The notes: a model not told the origin generated them from the letters alone. A stretch of DNA of 13,867 bases from Vulcanimicrobiota bacterium (GCA_030040695.1 JASHTE010000030.1:1-13867); one strand, 5' to 3'; shown: positions 1 through 7,105, counted from the stretch's first letter. Program-made: numbers and translations.

Positions 1-201
1 GAGCGAACGGAGCGCCGGCGCGAGCGTGGCGGACGTGCGCGGCGGGCACCCGCGGCACCGGTGGCGGAAGCATTGCCGGCAATCGAAGAGCCCGCTCCTG
101 AGCCGGTGCCCGAGATTAGCGCGCCGGAACCCGAGCCGGTCACTGTGCCCGAGCCGGTCGCTGTGCCCGAGCCGGTCGCCGTACCGGAGGCGAGCGAGTA
201 A
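1..201 (+). CDS. rpsC: 30S ribosomal protein S3, C-terminal end (partial)
   Basis: Only the last 66 codons are present; the gene begins before the window. The frame opens with an Arg-rich stretch (ERRRERGGRARR) like the basic end of S3 C-terminal domains, then passes into a Pro/Glu/Val/Ala-rich acidic tail ending in TAA at 199-201. The identification rests on that basic stretch and on position: in the S10 operon rpsC directly precedes rplP, which starts 3 nt later. S3 binds the 30S head near the mRNA entry site and forms part of the helicase activity there. The tail contains three tandem 18-bp units encoding EPV(T/A)VP and is much more acidic than a usual S3 end. Whether the tail occurs in relatives cannot be seen here. 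Confidence 0.8.
   Translation, partial: ERTERRRERGGRARRAPAAPVAEALPAIEEPAPEPVPEISAPEPEPVTVPEPVAVPEPVAVPEASE
133..186 (+). repeat. Three tandem 18-bp units in the rpsC tail
   Basis: Three in-frame 18-bp units lie at 133-150, 151-168 and 169-186, each starting GAGCCGGTC and ending in a Val-Pro codon pair. They encode EPVTVP, EPVAVP and EPVAVP. The last unit differs from the second only at synonymous third positions (GCT/GCC, GTG/GTA, CCC/CCG). An EPEP segment just upstream looks like a degenerate earlier unit. This is a coding minisatellite that could vary in copy number by slippage. Confidence 0.85.
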
Positions 202-204
202 GAT

Positions 205-624
205 ATGTTGACTCCGAAGCGCGTCAAGTGGCGCAAATCGCAACGCGGTCGCAGAAGCGGCAAGGCGGTGCGCGGCAACACGCTGACGTTCGGCGAGTTC
301 GGATTGCAGGCGCTCGAACCGTGCTGGATGACGAATCGTCAGATCGAGGCGGCGCGTATCGCGATGACGCGGCACATCAAACGCGGCGGCAAGGTATGGA
401 TCAAGGTCTTTCCCGATAAGCCGGTGAGCAAGAAGCCTGCGGAAGTGCGCATGGGTTCGGGTAAGGGCAATCCGGAGTTCTGGGTTGCCGTTGTTCGGCC
501 CGGGCGCGTCCTCTTCGAGCTCGCAGGCGTCGATCCGGTAACGGCACGCGGCGCGTTGCATCGCGCCGCTTCGAAGCTGCCGATCGGAACGAAAATCATC
601 ACGCGCGAGGAGGCGGGAGCATGA
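205..624 (+). CDS. rplP: 50S ribosomal protein L16
   Basis: The 139-aa product has the usual L16 length. It begins [16 protein letters not shown] and contains family landmarks: [20 protein letters not shown] (about residues 30-49), the [16 protein letters not shown] core, and [15 protein letters not shown] (about 82-96). L16 binds 23S rRNA near the A-site tRNA and the peptidyl transferase centre. ATG 205 lies 3 nt after the rpsC stop; a GGAGG at 186-190 is rather distant (14 nt), so the gene may rely on coupling to rpsC translation. The end overlaps rpmC in an ATGA. Confidence 0.98.
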   Translation: MLTPKRVKWRKSQRGRRSGKAVRGNTLTFGEFGLQALEPCWMTNRQIEAARIAMTRHIKRGGKVWIKVFPDKPVSKKPAEVRMGSGKGNPEFWVAVVRPGRVLFELAGVDPVTARGALHRAASKLPIGTKIITREEAGA

Positions 625-839
625 AGAAAGGCGCACTTGCCGAGCTGCGCAGCCTCAGCGTGTCCGAGCTCGAGCAGAAGGCACGCGAGACGAAGAGCGA
701 GCTCTTCACGCTACGGTTTGCGCTTCGCACGGGGCACCTCACCGACTTCAGTAAGATTCGGGAGATGCGCCGCTCGTACGCGCAAATTCAAACCATCATT
801 TTCGAGAAGAAGCTGGCGGGGCGCGATGGAGCAGCGTAA
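621..839 (+). CDS. rpmC: 50S ribosomal protein L29
   Basis: The 72-aa protein has the L29 two-helix pattern: [20 protein letters not shown], then [30 protein letters not shown] split over two helices, with the conserved LFxLRF and G-L-x-x-x-x-IR positions. L29 sits at the polypeptide exit tunnel rim, where trigger factor and SRP dock. The ATG at 621 overlaps the rplP stop (ATGA) and is preceded by a strong AGGAGG at about 608-613. The C-terminus (AGRDGAA) overlaps the rpsQ start by 14 nt. Confidence 0.97.
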   Translation: MKKGALAELRSLSVSELEQKARETKSELFTLRFALRTGHLTDFSKIREMRRSYAQIQTIIFEKKLAGRDGAA

Positions 840-1092
840 GGGGCGTTCGAAACGTCGCACGAAGATCGGGCGCGTCGCCTCCGACAAGATGGAGAAGACG
901 ATCGTGGTCGTCGCGGAGACGCGCGTCCCCCACCGCGTCTACGGAAAAATCGTGCGTAAGTCGTCGCGCTTCAAAGCGCACGACGAGCGCAACGAGGCCA
1001 AGATCGGCGATGTTGTGCGCATCGCCGAATGCCGTCCGCTCTCGCGCGAGAAGCGCTGGCGCCTCATCGAGATCGTGGAGCGCGCGAAGTGA
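826..1092 (+). CDS. rpsQ: 30S ribosomal protein S17
   Basis: The 88-aa S17 has the family signatures: [19 protein letters not shown] near the N-terminus, [17 protein letters not shown] in the middle, then [21 protein letters not shown]17 is an OB-fold primary binder of 16S rRNA. The frame is open further upstream, but ATG 826 gives the normal length and lies inside the last codons of rpmC (14-nt overlap); longer starts would run deep into rpmC. The stop TGA at 1090-1092 overlaps the GTG of rplN. Confidence 0.97.
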   Translation: MEQRKGRSKRRTKIGRVASDKMEKTIVVVAETRVPHRVYGKIVRKSSRFKAHDERNEAKIGDVVRIAECRPLSREKRWRLIEIVERAK

Positions 1093-1466
1093 TTCAGCAC
1101 GAGTCGCGGCTCAAGGTGGCCGATAACTCCGGCGCGCGCGAGCTGCTCGTCATTCACATTCAGGGTGGCGGACGGCACCAGTACGCGCACGTCGGGGACG
1201 TGATCGTGGGAACCGTGAAGCAAGCGATTCCGGGCGCCGCCGTCAAGAAGGGACAGGTCGTCAAGGCGGTCGTCGTGCGGACGACCGCGCCGATTCGGCG
1301 CACCGACGGATCCGTCGTGCGCTGCGACGACAACGCCTGCGTCATCATCAAGGGCGAGAAAGACAACCTCGACCCGCGCGGCACGCGCGTCTTCGGGCCG
1401 GTGATGCGCGAGCTTCGCGATCGCGGTTTCTTGAAGATTGCTTCGCTCGCACCGGAGGTGCTATGA
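1089..1466 (+). CDS. rplN: 50S ribosomal protein L14
   Basis: The 125-aa product starts (M/V)[19 protein letters not shown], the canonical L14 N-terminus, and continues with [28 protein letters not shown], and a C-terminal [28 protein letters not shown] block (given here only as a landmark: [12 protein letters not shown]). L14 is a beta-barrel on the 50S interface and forms inter-subunit bridge contacts. The start is GTG 1089 in a GTGA overlap with rpsQ, with GGAG at 1077-1080 as ribosome binding site. An upstream in-frame ATG at 1029 would add 20 residues foreign to the family. The end overlaps rplX in ATGA. Confidence 0.97.
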   Translation: MIQHESRLKVADNSGARELLVIHIQGGGRHQYAHVGDVIVGTVKQAIPGAAVKKGQVVKAVVVRTTAPIRRTDGSVVRCDDNACVIIKGEKDNLDPRGTRVFGPVMRELRDRGFLKIASLAPEVL

Positions 1467-1819
1467 AAGCGCGCATCGTGAAGGGCGACACGGTCGTCGT
1501 GCTGCGCGGCAAAGAGAAAGGCAAGCGCGGGACCGTGAAGAGCATCCTCCTCGCGGACGGCGCGGCGACGGTCGAGGGCGTCAATGTCGTCAAGCGTCAT
1601 ACGAAGCCGCAGCAGCAGACCTCGAACATGGGCGGCTCGTCGCGCACCGGGGGCATCGTCGAGAAAGAGGCTCCCTTGCCGCTCTCGGTGCTGCAATATG
1701 TGTGCGAGGCATGCAAGAAGCCGACGCGCCTGCGCCGCGGCGAGACGAAAGAGCATCGTGTCGCGCGCATCTGCGTGCGCTGCGGTGAGCCGGCACGCGA
1801 GTCGGCTAAGGGAGCGTAA
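1463..1819 (+). CDS. rplX: 50S ribosomal protein L24, zinc-ribbon form
   Basis: The 118-aa L24 has an N-terminal KOW motif (about residues 5-35: [20 protein letters not shown]), the [13 protein letters not shown] segment (37-49) and a [15 protein letters not shown] strand. The C-terminal part carries two Cys pairs, C81/C84 and C104/C107, in the arrangement of a zinc ribbon, as in the cysteine-containing L24 of several bacterial groups; the E. coli form lacks it. L24 is an early assembly initiator on 23S rRNA near the exit tunnel. GGAGG at 1454-1458 sits just before ATG 1463, which overlaps the rplN stop. Zinc binding is inferred from the Cys spacing only. Confidence 0.97.
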   Translation: MKARIVKGDTVVVLRGKEKGKRGTVKSILLADGAATVEGVNVVKRHTKPQQQTSNMGGSSRTGGIVEKEAPLPLSVLQYVCEACKKPTRLRRGETKEHRVARICVRCGEPARESAKGA

Positions 1820-1820
1820 C

Positions 1821-2378
1821 GTGGCGTCGCGATTGAAGGAGCGGTACGAGGGGCAGGTGCGCGGAACGCTGCGCGAACGTTTCGGCTATGCGAACGTCAA
1901 CGAGATTCCCAAGCTCGAGAAGGTGGTCGTGAACATGAGCGTCGGGGAGGCGATCACGAATCCCAAGGCGCTCGACAACGCGGTCGCAGAGCTCACGGCG
2001 ATCACCGGGCAAAAGCCCGTCGTTGCGAAGGCAAAGAAGTCGATCGCTGCGTTCAAGCTGCGTCAAGGCGTGAATATTGCGGCGAAGGTGACGTTGCGCG
2101 GCGACCGGATGTACGTCTTCCTCGACAAGCTCTTCAACATCGTCCTCCCGCGTATCCGCGACTTTCGTGGGCTGCCGGAGCGATCGTTCGACGGGCGCGG
2201 AAACTACAATCTCGGCTTGCGCGAGCAGCTGGTCTTCCCGGAGATCAACTACGACAAGGTCGACAAGACACGCGGCATGGACATCACGATCGTGACCACG
2301 GCGAAAACCGACGAGGAAGCCTCGGCGTTTCTCGTCGCCATGGGCCTGCCGTTGCAGCGCCGCGAGCGAAAGGGGTAA
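1821..2378 (+). CDS. rplE: 50S ribosomal protein L5
   Basis: The 185-aa product is full-length L5. Landmarks are [50 protein letters not shown], a long RNA-binding loop with [33 protein letters not shown] and [16 protein letters not shown]5 binds 5S rRNA in the central protuberance. The start is GTG 1821, 1 nt after the rplX stop, with AAGGGAG at about 1808-1814 as Shine-Dalgarno. The frame is open upstream to 1584 but that extension is out-of-frame rplX sequence. In E. coli S8 represses the spc operon at the rplE start; no matching hairpin was recognised here. Confidence 0.97.
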   Translation: MASRLKERYEGQVRGTLRERFGYANVNEIPKLEKVVVNMSVGEAITNPKALDNAVAELTAITGQKPVVAKAKKSIAAFKLRQGVNIAAKVTLRGDRMYVFLDKLFNIVLPRIRDFRGLPERSFDGRGNYNLGLREQLVFPEINYDKVDKTRGMDITIVTTAKTDEEASAFLVAMGLPLQRRERKG

Positions 2379-2382
2379 GGGG

Positions 2383-2568
2383 TTGGCGAAAACGAGCATG
2401 ATGGTCAAGGCACGGCGCACGCCGAAGTTTAGCGTGCGCAAGCATAACCGTTGCCGTATCTGTGGGAGGCCACGGGGCTATCTGCGCCGCTTCGGCATGT
2501 GCCGTATCTGCTTCCGCGAAGGTGCGCACGCCGGCACCGTCCCCGGAGTAACGAAAGCGTCATGGTGA
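2383..2568 (+). CDS. rpsN: 30S ribosomal protein S14, zinc-binding (type Z)
   Basis: The 61-aa protein is the short zinc-binding S14. Two CxxC pairs (C24/C27 and C40/C43) frame [12 protein letters not shown], and the C-terminus [11 protein letters not shown] is typical. S14 sits in the 30S head close to the decoding region. The start is TTG 2383, giving [16 protein letters not shown], the expected N-terminus, 4 nt after the rplE stop. The next in-frame ATG would drop the conserved MAKTS. The longer zinc-free paralogue is not in this window. Confidence 0.96.
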   Translation: MAKTSMMVKARRTPKFSVRKHNRCRICGRPRGYLRRFGMCRICFREGAHAGTVPGVTKASW

Positions 2569-2578
2569 GGAGAGGGGC

Positions 2579-2977
2579 ATGGCTGTAACGGATCCCATCG
2601 CCGACATGCTGACGCGAATCCGCAATGCGAACACGGCAGCGCATTCGACGGTCGACATTCCCGCTTCACGCGTGAAGCGGGCGATCGCGGAAATTCTCAA
2701 AGAAGAAGGCTTCATCGAGGGCTTCGAGCGCGTGAAAGAGGGCCCGCAGGGAATGCTGCGCATCGCGCTGCGTTACGGGCCGGAGAAGGAGAAGATCATC
2801 ACCGGCTTGCGGCGCATCTCGCGTCCCGGCTTGCGCGTCTATACGCCGAGGACGGCCATTCCACGCGTGCTCGGCGGCTTGGGTTTGGTGATCATGTCGA
2901 CCCCGCAGGGGATCATGTCGGGAAAGCGCGCGCGTAAGCTCGGTGTCGGCGGCGAAGTGCTCGCCTTCGTCTGGTGA
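2579..2977 (+). CDS. rpsH: 30S ribosomal protein S8
   Basis: The 132-aa S8 starts [18 protein letters not shown] and shows the family's later landmarks: [25 protein letters not shown], and the conserved C-terminal [20 protein letters not shown] followed by EVLAFVW. S8 binds the central domain of 16S rRNA and in E. coli also acts as translational repressor of the spc operon; nothing in the sequence shows whether that holds here. ATG 2579 follows the rpsN stop by 10 nt, with a clear GAGGAGAGG ribosome binding site between them. Confidence 0.98.
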   Translation: MAVTDPIADMLTRIRNANTAAHSTVDIPASRVKRAIAEILKEEGFIEGFERVKEGPQGMLRIALRYGPEKEKIITGLRRISRPGLRVYTPRTAIPRVLGGLGLVIMSTPQGIMSGKRARKLGVGGEVLAFVW

Positions 2978-2980
2978 TCG

Positions 2981-3043
2981 CCCTTCGACGACGTTCGCTA
3001 CGCTCACTCGCTCAGAGTGACACGAGCGGAAACGATCAAGAGT
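2981..3043 (+). repeat. Intergenic repeat copy 1, between rpsH and rplF
   Basis: This segment is related to the one at 3619-3682 and in the same orientation. Shared blocks, in order, are CCTTCGAC (2982-2989), TTCGCTACGCTCA (2994-3006), TGACACGAG (3018-3026), then GGAA and CAAGAGT (3037-3043). Spacing between blocks differs by a 9-nt gap and a compensating insert. In copy 1 a 6-bp hairpin, TCACTC/GAGTGA with a 5-nt loop, can form at 3004-3020. The motif resembles short intergenic repeats with a GTCATCCTGAGCG...GTCGAAGG consensus (reverse strand) that I recall from several high-GC genomes; no search was run. Confidence 0.75.
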
Positions 3044-3077
3044 TAAGAATGAAATATATATGTCTAGAATAGGAAAG
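3044..3077 (+). promoter_or_regulatory. AT-rich start region of rplF without a Shine-Dalgarno
   Basis: The bases just before and after ATG 3060 are strikingly AT-rich for this region (AAATATATATG, then codons TCT AGA ATA). No GGAGG-like site lies 5-12 nt upstream of the start. A 7-codon ORF (MKYICLE) begins at ATG 3049 and overlaps the rplF start in another frame. The layout suits initiation on an unstructured leader without Shine-Dalgarno pairing. A TATATA at 3055-3060 could also suggest a -10 box, but no -35 partner is visible. Confidence 0.4.
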
Positions 3078-3611
3078 ATGCCCGTCAGCATTCCGAGCGG
3101 TGTGAACGTAACGGTGAACGACGGCGAGGTGCTCGTGAAAGGGCCGAAAGGGGAGCTCCGCCAGCGGATTCTCGCCAACGCCGTCGCGGTTCGCGTCGAT
3201 GGCGGTGGCGTCTACGTCGAGCGCCGCGGTGAGGCTCGCACCTATCGCGCCGCGCACGGCTTGACGCGGACTTTGATCACGAACATGATCGAAGGCGTCT
3301 CGAAAGGGTTTCGAAAGTCCCTCGAGCTGCAAGGCGTCGGATACCGCGCTGCCAAGTCGGGAGAGAAGCTGAACCTTAGCCTCGGCTACTCACATCCGGT
3401 GGTCTTCCAGCCACCCAAAGGCATCGCGCTTACCGTCGAGGGACAGAACAAGATCCACGTCGACGGTATCGACAAGCAGCAGGTCGGTGAGGTGGCCGCG
3501 GAGATCCGTTCGCTTCGTCCGCCGGAGCCATATAAAGGAAAGGGCATTCGCTACGAGGGCGAGCACGTACGCCGCAAGCTCGGCAAGGCGGCAAAGGCAG
3601 GCAAGAAGTAG
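3060..3611 (+). CDS. rplF: 50S ribosomal protein L6
   Basis: The 183-aa L6 starts with the conserved MSRIGKMPVSIP and carries the two L6 folds. Landmarks are VLVKGPKGELRQ (about 25-36), HGLTRTLITNMIEGVSKGF (about 68-86), LELQGVGYRAA, LSLGYSHPV, IHVDGIDKQQVGEVAAEIR and the C-terminal RPPEPYKGKGIRYEGEHVRRK. L6 sits at the base of the L7/L12 stalk and contacts the sarcin-ricin loop. The MSRIGK motif fixes ATG 3060 although it lacks a ribosome binding site. A later ATG at 3078 has AGGAAAG in front but would lose that motif. The gene is flanked on both sides by related intergenic repeats, the only such gaps in the ribosomal cluster. Confidence 0.98.
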   Translation: MSRIGKMPVSIPSGVNVTVNDGEVLVKGPKGELRQRILANAVAVRVDGGGVYVERRGEARTYRAAHGLTRTLITNMIEGVSKGFRKSLELQGVGYRAAKSGEKLNLSLGYSHPVVFQPPKGIALTVEGQNKIHVDGIDKQQVGEVAAEIRSLRPPEPYKGKGIRYEGEHVRRKLGKAAKAGKK

Positions 3612-3618
3612 TGGCTCG

Positions 3619-3682
3619 TCCTTCGACTCCGCTCACTTCGTTCGCTACGCTCAGGATGACACGAGAGGAATCGAGCAAGAGT
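3619..3682 (+). repeat. Intergenic repeat copy 2, between rplF and rplR
   Basis: This is the second copy of the element at 2981-3043, in direct orientation. Shared blocks are CCTTCGAC (3620-3627), TTCGCTACGCTCA (3641-3653), ATGACACGAG (3656-3665), GGAA (3667-3670) and CAAGAGT (3676-3682). It contains an extra CTCACTTCG-like stretch before the second block and lacks the hairpin insert of copy 1. The tail runs into the rplR GTG start codon and includes AGAGGAA (3664-3670), which may serve as the rplR ribosome binding site. Confidence 0.75.
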
Positions 3683-4043
3683 GAGTAGGCTTTCAAAAAA
3701 CGACGCGAGGCGTGCGCGGCACGAGCGCATCCGCCGCAGAGTTGCAGGAACGGCGGAGTGCCCGCGTCTCTACGTACGCCGGACGCTCCACCATATCTAC
3801 GCCGCGCTCGTCGACGACCGCAAGGGGCACACGCTCGTTGCCGCCTCGACGCGCGAGAAGAACACCGCTCCTACGGGATCGCTGAAGAATCTCGCGGCGG
3901 CGAAAGCGGTCGGCATAAAGATTGCGGAGAAGGCGAAGGAGGCTGGTTTTACGCGCGTCGTCTTCGACCGCGCAGGCTACAAGTATCACGGACGCGTGCG
4001 CGCGCTTGCCGATGCGGCACGCGAAGCGGGACTGGAGTTTTAG
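3681..4043 (+). CDS. rplR: 50S ribosomal protein L18
   Basis: The 120-aa L18 starts [21 protein letters not shown], then shows [19 protein letters not shown], the central [10 protein letters not shown], and the conserved [16 protein letters not shown] plus [28 protein letters not shown] end (landmarks [11 protein letters not shown]). L18 binds 5S rRNA beside L5 in the central protuberance. The start is GTG 3681; AGAGGAA at 3664-3670 lies about 10 nt before it and belongs to the intergenic repeat. The stop is followed by rpsE after 5 nt. Confidence 0.97.
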   Translation: MSRLSKNDARRARHERIRRRVAGTAECPRLYVRRTLHHIYAALVDDRKGHTLVAASTREKNTAPTGSLKNLAAAKAVGIKIAEKAKEAGFTRVVFDRAGYKYHGRVRALADAAREAGLEF

Positions 4044-4048
4044 GGCGT

Positions 4049-4573
4049 ATGCAATATCGAGATCGTGACCGCGGTGGCCGGGATCGCGACGGCGGCGGAT
4101 TCGAGGAGACCGTCGTGCGCGTCAACCGCGTCGCGAAGGTGGTGAAGGGCGGGAAGCGTTTCAGTTTTAGCGCCCTCGTCGTCGTCGGCGATCGCAACGG
4201 TCGCGTCGGTTTTGCGATCGGCAAAGCCGGAGAGGTGCCCGAGGCAATTCGCAAGGGCGTCGAGCGCGCGCGCAAGGCGCTCGTGACCGTTCCGATGGTC
4301 GAGCGCACGATTCCGCACGCGGTGACGCATCAGGCGGGCGCGGCCCGCGTCGTGCTGAAGCCCGCGGCGCCGGGAACCGGCGTCATCGCGGGCGGCTCGA
4401 TGCGCGCGGTCCTCGAGCTCGCCGGCATTCACGACATCCTCACGAAATCTCTGGGCACGAACAACCCGGTCAACGTCGTGCTCGCGACCGTCGAGGCGCT
4501 TGCATCGCTGAAGACCGCCGAGCAAGTTGCGGCGTTGCGCGGCAAGAGCGTCAAGGAAATCTTCGCGGCGTAA
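4049..4573 (+). CDS. rpsE: 30S ribosomal protein S5
   Basis: The 174-aa S5 has the N-terminal RNA-binding domain ([20 protein letters not shown], about 25-44; [18 protein letters not shown]) and the C-terminal domain with [20 protein letters not shown] (about 107-126), [10 protein letters not shown] and [10 protein letters not shown]5 acts in decoding fidelity and the mRNA entry channel helicase. The first 20 residues are an Arg/Asp/Gly low-complexity leader ([14 protein letters not shown]) in place of the usual N-terminus. ATG 4049 is chosen because upstream in-frame sequence is shadow of rplR. rplO follows after 5 nt, with no rpmD between. Confidence 0.98.
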   Translation: MQYRDRDRGGRDRDGGGFEETVVRVNRVAKVVKGGKRFSFSALVVVGDRNGRVGFAIGKAGEVPEAIRKGVERARKALVTVPMVERTIPHAVTHQAGAARVVLKPAAPGTGVIAGGSMRAVLELAGIHDILTKSLGTNNPVNVVLATVEALASLKTAEQVAALRGKSVKEIFAA

Positions 4574-4578
4574 CGACC

Positions 4579-5208
4579 ATGGCAGAGACGAAGAAGAAGA
4601 CCACCGCAAAGAAGAGCGCCGCGAAGAGATCCGGTACGGCGAAGAAGCAGCCCGCCGCGAAGAAGACGCCCGCGGCGAAGAGGAGCGTTGCGAAGAGAAG
4701 CGCGCCGCCGAAGGCGAGCGCTAGCGCCGCCGTGCTCAAGCTTGGGGCGCTGAAACCCGCGCCGGGAAGCTGGCCGAAGCGTCAGCGCATCGGCCGTGGC
4801 CATGGCTCGGGAATGGTGAAGACCGGGGGCGAGGGCGGCAAAGGGCAGACCGTTCGCTCAGGCGGCGGCAAAGGCCGGACGTTCGAGGGCGGACAGACTC
4901 CCTGGGCGCGCCGTCTTCCGCATCGCCGCGGTTATTCGCAGAAGGCGCGCGACATCGGCCACTTTCGCGCACGCTATTCGGTCGTCAATCTCCATCAGCT
5001 CGCTTCATGGGATCCCTCCGTCGAGGTCTCACCCGAGTCACTGCGCGAGCGCGGCATTCTCAAGACCGCCGGTGACGGCGTGAAGATCCTCGGCGCAACG
5101 CGCGAGGGGAAGACGCTGCCGCACGGCCTGCGCTTCCGCGACGTGGTCTTCTCGCAGAGTGCGCGCGAAGCGCTCCAGGCCGCGGGCGCGGAGCTCGAAG
5201 CCGCGTAA
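4579..5208 (+). CDS. rplO: 50S ribosomal protein L15 with Lys/Ala-rich N-terminal extension
   Basis: The product is 209 aa, while L15 is usually about 145-150. The L15 proper starts near residue 52 (VLKLGALKPAPGSWPKRQR), with GRGHGSGMVKTGGEGGKGQ, RSGGGKG, FEGGQTPWARRLPHRRGY and the C-terminal VKILGATREGKTL. L15 is a late assembly protein of the 50S core. Residues 1-50 are made almost only of Lys, Ala, Ser, Thr, Arg and Pro in AAKK/AKRS-type repeats, like a histone H1 or HU tail. ATG 4579 follows the rpsE stop by 5 nt, as expected for this packed operon. An in-frame GTG at 4732 would give a standard-length L15 but lacks a good ribosome binding site and would leave about 158 nt of gene-free sequence. 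Confidence 0.95.
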   Translation: MAETKKKTTAKKSAAKRSGTAKKQPAAKKTPAAKRSVAKRSAPPKASASAAVLKLGALKPAPGSWPKRQRIGRGHGSGMVKTGGEGGKGQTVRSGGGKGRTFEGGQTPWARRLPHRRGYSQKARDIGHFRARYSVVNLHQLASWDPSVEVSPESLRERGILKTAGDGVKILGATREGKTLPHGLRFRDVVFSQSAREALQAAGAELEAA

Positions 5209-5217
5209 GGCTGTGCC

Positions 5218-6516
5218 GTGCTGAACAATCTTCGCGCCGCGCTCCTCGTTCCGGAGATTCGCAAGCGCGTCGGCTTCGTGCTCTTCGCCTTCGCGTGGTT
5301 CATCTTCATGATCCACGTGCAGCTGCCGAACGTCAACCAACAGGCATGGCAGCGTGTGTTGCAGAGCGGCGTCTTCTACAATCTCCTCGGCTTTCTCTCG
5401 GGCGGCGCCTTACAGCGCCTCTCCGTCATCGCCATGGGAATCACGCCCTTCATCAACGCTTCCATCATCATGCAGCTGATGACGGTCGTGCTCCCGCAGC
5501 TCGAGGAGCTCGCCAAGAAAGGCGGCGAGGAAGGGCGCAGGAAGATCGGCCAGTACACGCGCTGGCTTACGATTGTGCTCGCGGCCGTCCAAGCGACGTT
5601 CATGGCGAACACGATGCGCAACTCCGGCGTCTTCTACGACACGAGCCTTGCCTATCTGCTCTTCGCGATCGTCGCAATGGTCTCCGGGACGATGTTCCTC
5701 ATGTGGCTCGGCGAGCAGATCAGCGATCGCGGCATCGGCAACGGCGTCTCACTCATCATCTTCATCGGTATCGTCCTGCGCTACCCGACGTACGTCTCGC
5801 AGACGTACTCCACCGCCTCGCAGGGCGGCTTGAGCCTCCTGAACCTCGTCGCGTACATCGTCATGGCGATCATCATTATTATCTCGATCGTCTTCCTCTA
5901 TCAAGGACAGCGACGCGTCCCTGTCCAGCAGGCGCGACGCGTCGTTGGCCGCAAGCTCTTCGCCGGACGCTCCACCTACATTCCGCTGCGCTTGAACAAC
6001 GCCGGCGTCATCTCGATCATCTTCGCAATCTCGCTGCTCCTCTTGCCGCAGACATTGCTGCAATGGTTCAACCGCACCGGGACGAGCGCGCACGGACCGC
6101 TCGCCGCGGTCTCGTCGTGGCTCTCGGCGTACTTTGCGCCGAACACGCTGCTCTACAACGTCGTCTACTTCTTGCTCGTCGTCGTCTTCACGTTCTTCTA
6201 TAGCTCGATCGTGCTGAACACGCGCGACGTCGCCGATAACCTGAAGAAGAGCGGGTCGTTCATTCCCGGCATCCGTCCGGGACAACCGACGGTCGATTAT
6301 CTCAACAAGATTCTCTACCGCATCACGACGGCGGCCGCGATCTACCTCGGCCTGCTGGCGGTTCTGCCGAGCGTCATGCAGCAAGGCTTGAGCGTCACGA
6401 CGTTCTACCTCGGCTCGACCTCGCTGCTCATCGTCGTCGGCGTTGCGCTCGATACGATCAACCAAATCGAAGCGCGGCTTGCGATGCGCGACTACAAGGG
6501 CTTCATCAAGCGGTAA
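5218..6516 (+). CDS. secY: Protein translocase subunit SecY
   Basis: The 432-aa SecY has the normal length and ten predicted membrane segments, roughly at residues 18-34, 66-92, 114-132, 143-164, 174-189, 207-227, 262-282, 311-330, 366-384 and 395-412. Conserved motifs include GITPFINASIIMQL (about 74-87), GEEGRRKIGQYTRW (103-116), RGIGNGVSLIIF (171-182), RRVPVQQARR (232-241), LNNAGVISIIFA (259-270) and PGIRPG (350-355). SecY forms the Sec channel in the inner membrane with SecE and SecG and works with SecA and the ribosome. The start is GTG 5218, 9 nt after the rplO stop. Placement before adk is standard. Confidence 0.98.
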   Translation: MLNNLRAALLVPEIRKRVGFVLFAFAWFIFMIHVQLPNVNQQAWQRVLQSGVFYNLLGFLSGGALQRLSVIAMGITPFINASIIMQLMTVVLPQLEELAKKGGEEGRRKIGQYTRWLTIVLAAVQATFMANTMRNSGVFYDTSLAYLLFAIVAMVSGTMFLMWLGEQISDRGIGNGVSLIIFIGIVLRYPTYVSQTYSTASQGGLSLLNLVAYIVMAIIIIISIVFLYQGQRRVPVQQARRVVGRKLFAGRSTYIPLRLNNAGVISIIFAISLLLLPQTLLQWFNRTGTSAHGPLAAVSSWLSAYFAPNTLLYNVVYFLLVVVFTFFYSSIVLNTRDVADNLKKSGSFIPGIRPGQPTVDYLNKILYRITTAAAIYLGLLAVLPSVMQQGLSVTTFYLGSTSLLIVVGVALDTINQIEARLAMRDYKGFIKR

Positions 6517-6532
6517 GCGGCCGTATTGCAGC

Positions 6533-7105
6533 ATGGCGACGAACGTGATTTTCCTCGGGGCGCCGGGCGCCGGGAAGGGGACGCAGGCGCAGATCCTGCG
6601 CGAGAAGTACGGGTACTACCAGATCTCCACGGGCGATCTTCTGCGGGAGAACATCAAGCGGGGCACGCCGACCGGAAAAGTCGCGGAGAGCTTCATGAAG
6701 CGCGGAGAGCTCGTGCCCGACGAAGTCATCGTGGCGATGGTGCGTGACGCGCTGCCGGCCGATCGCGCGAGGCCGGTGATCTTCGATGGGTTTCCCCGCA
6801 CGATTCCGCAGGCGCAGGCGCTGGACGCCATGCTGAAGGAGCAAAAGCACAGTCTGCCGCGCGTCGTCTCCTTCTGCATCGCTCTACGGGAAGCGGAAGA
6901 GCGCATGCTCGTGCGCGGTCGCGAGGATGATGCCGCGGAGACGATTAAACGGCGTTTCGAAGTGTTCCAGGAGCACAAGCGCGAGATCGAGGGCTACTAC
7001 GACAATCCCTCGTCGGAGAGATTCGTCGAGATCGACGCGTCGCAGCCGGTCGAAGTGGTGACGCGTCAGCTGCTGCGCGCACTCGAGCTTCGCGCGGCCT
7101 CATGA
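6533..7105 (+). CDS. adk: Adenylate kinase, short-LID form
   Basis: The 190-aa enzyme interconverts ATP + AMP and 2 ADP in the cytosol. It shows the P-loop GAPGAGKGT (9-17), the AMP-binding STGDLLR (32-38) and FDGFPRT (84-90), and the Arg-rich RGREDDAAETIKRR (128-141). The LID is only a short loop: the approximately 30-residue LID with or without zinc Cys found in long-form bacterial enzymes is missing, so the protein is about 25 residues shorter than E. coli Adk. ATG 6533 is 16 nt after secY; the frame is open upstream but that part is secY shadow. The stop overlaps map in ATGA. Confidence 0.97.
   Translation: MATNVIFLGAPGAGKGTQAQILREKYGYYQISTGDLLRENIKRGTPTGKVAESFMKRGELVPDEVIVAMVRDALPADRARPVIFDGFPRTIPQAQALDAMLKEQKHSLPRVVSFCIALREAEERMLVRGREDDAAETIKRRFEVFQEHKREIEGYYDNPSSERFVEIDASQPVEVVTRQLLRALELRAAS

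Noticed and set aside
1584..1820. N-terminally extended L5
   Set aside because: The extra 79 residues are an out-of-frame reading of rplX, and GTG 1821 with a good ribosome binding site gives normal L5. The same reasoning applies to longer starts of S17, L14, S5 and Adk.
3004..3020. Hairpin TCACTC/GAGTGA as a Rho-independent terminator between rpsH and rplF
   Set aside because: The stem is only 6 bp and no T-run follows; termination in the middle of the spc operon would be unlikely.
3055..3060. TATATA as the -10 box of an rplF promoter
   Set aside because: No TTGACA-like element lies 16-18 nt upstream, and the box would touch the start codon; kept only as part of the AT-rich start region.
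4574..4735. A diverged or fused L30 (rpmD) in the region before L15 proper
   Set aside because: The segment encodes only Lys/Ala/Ser/Thr/Pro repeats with no L30 strand or helix motifs, and no other frame there looks like L30.
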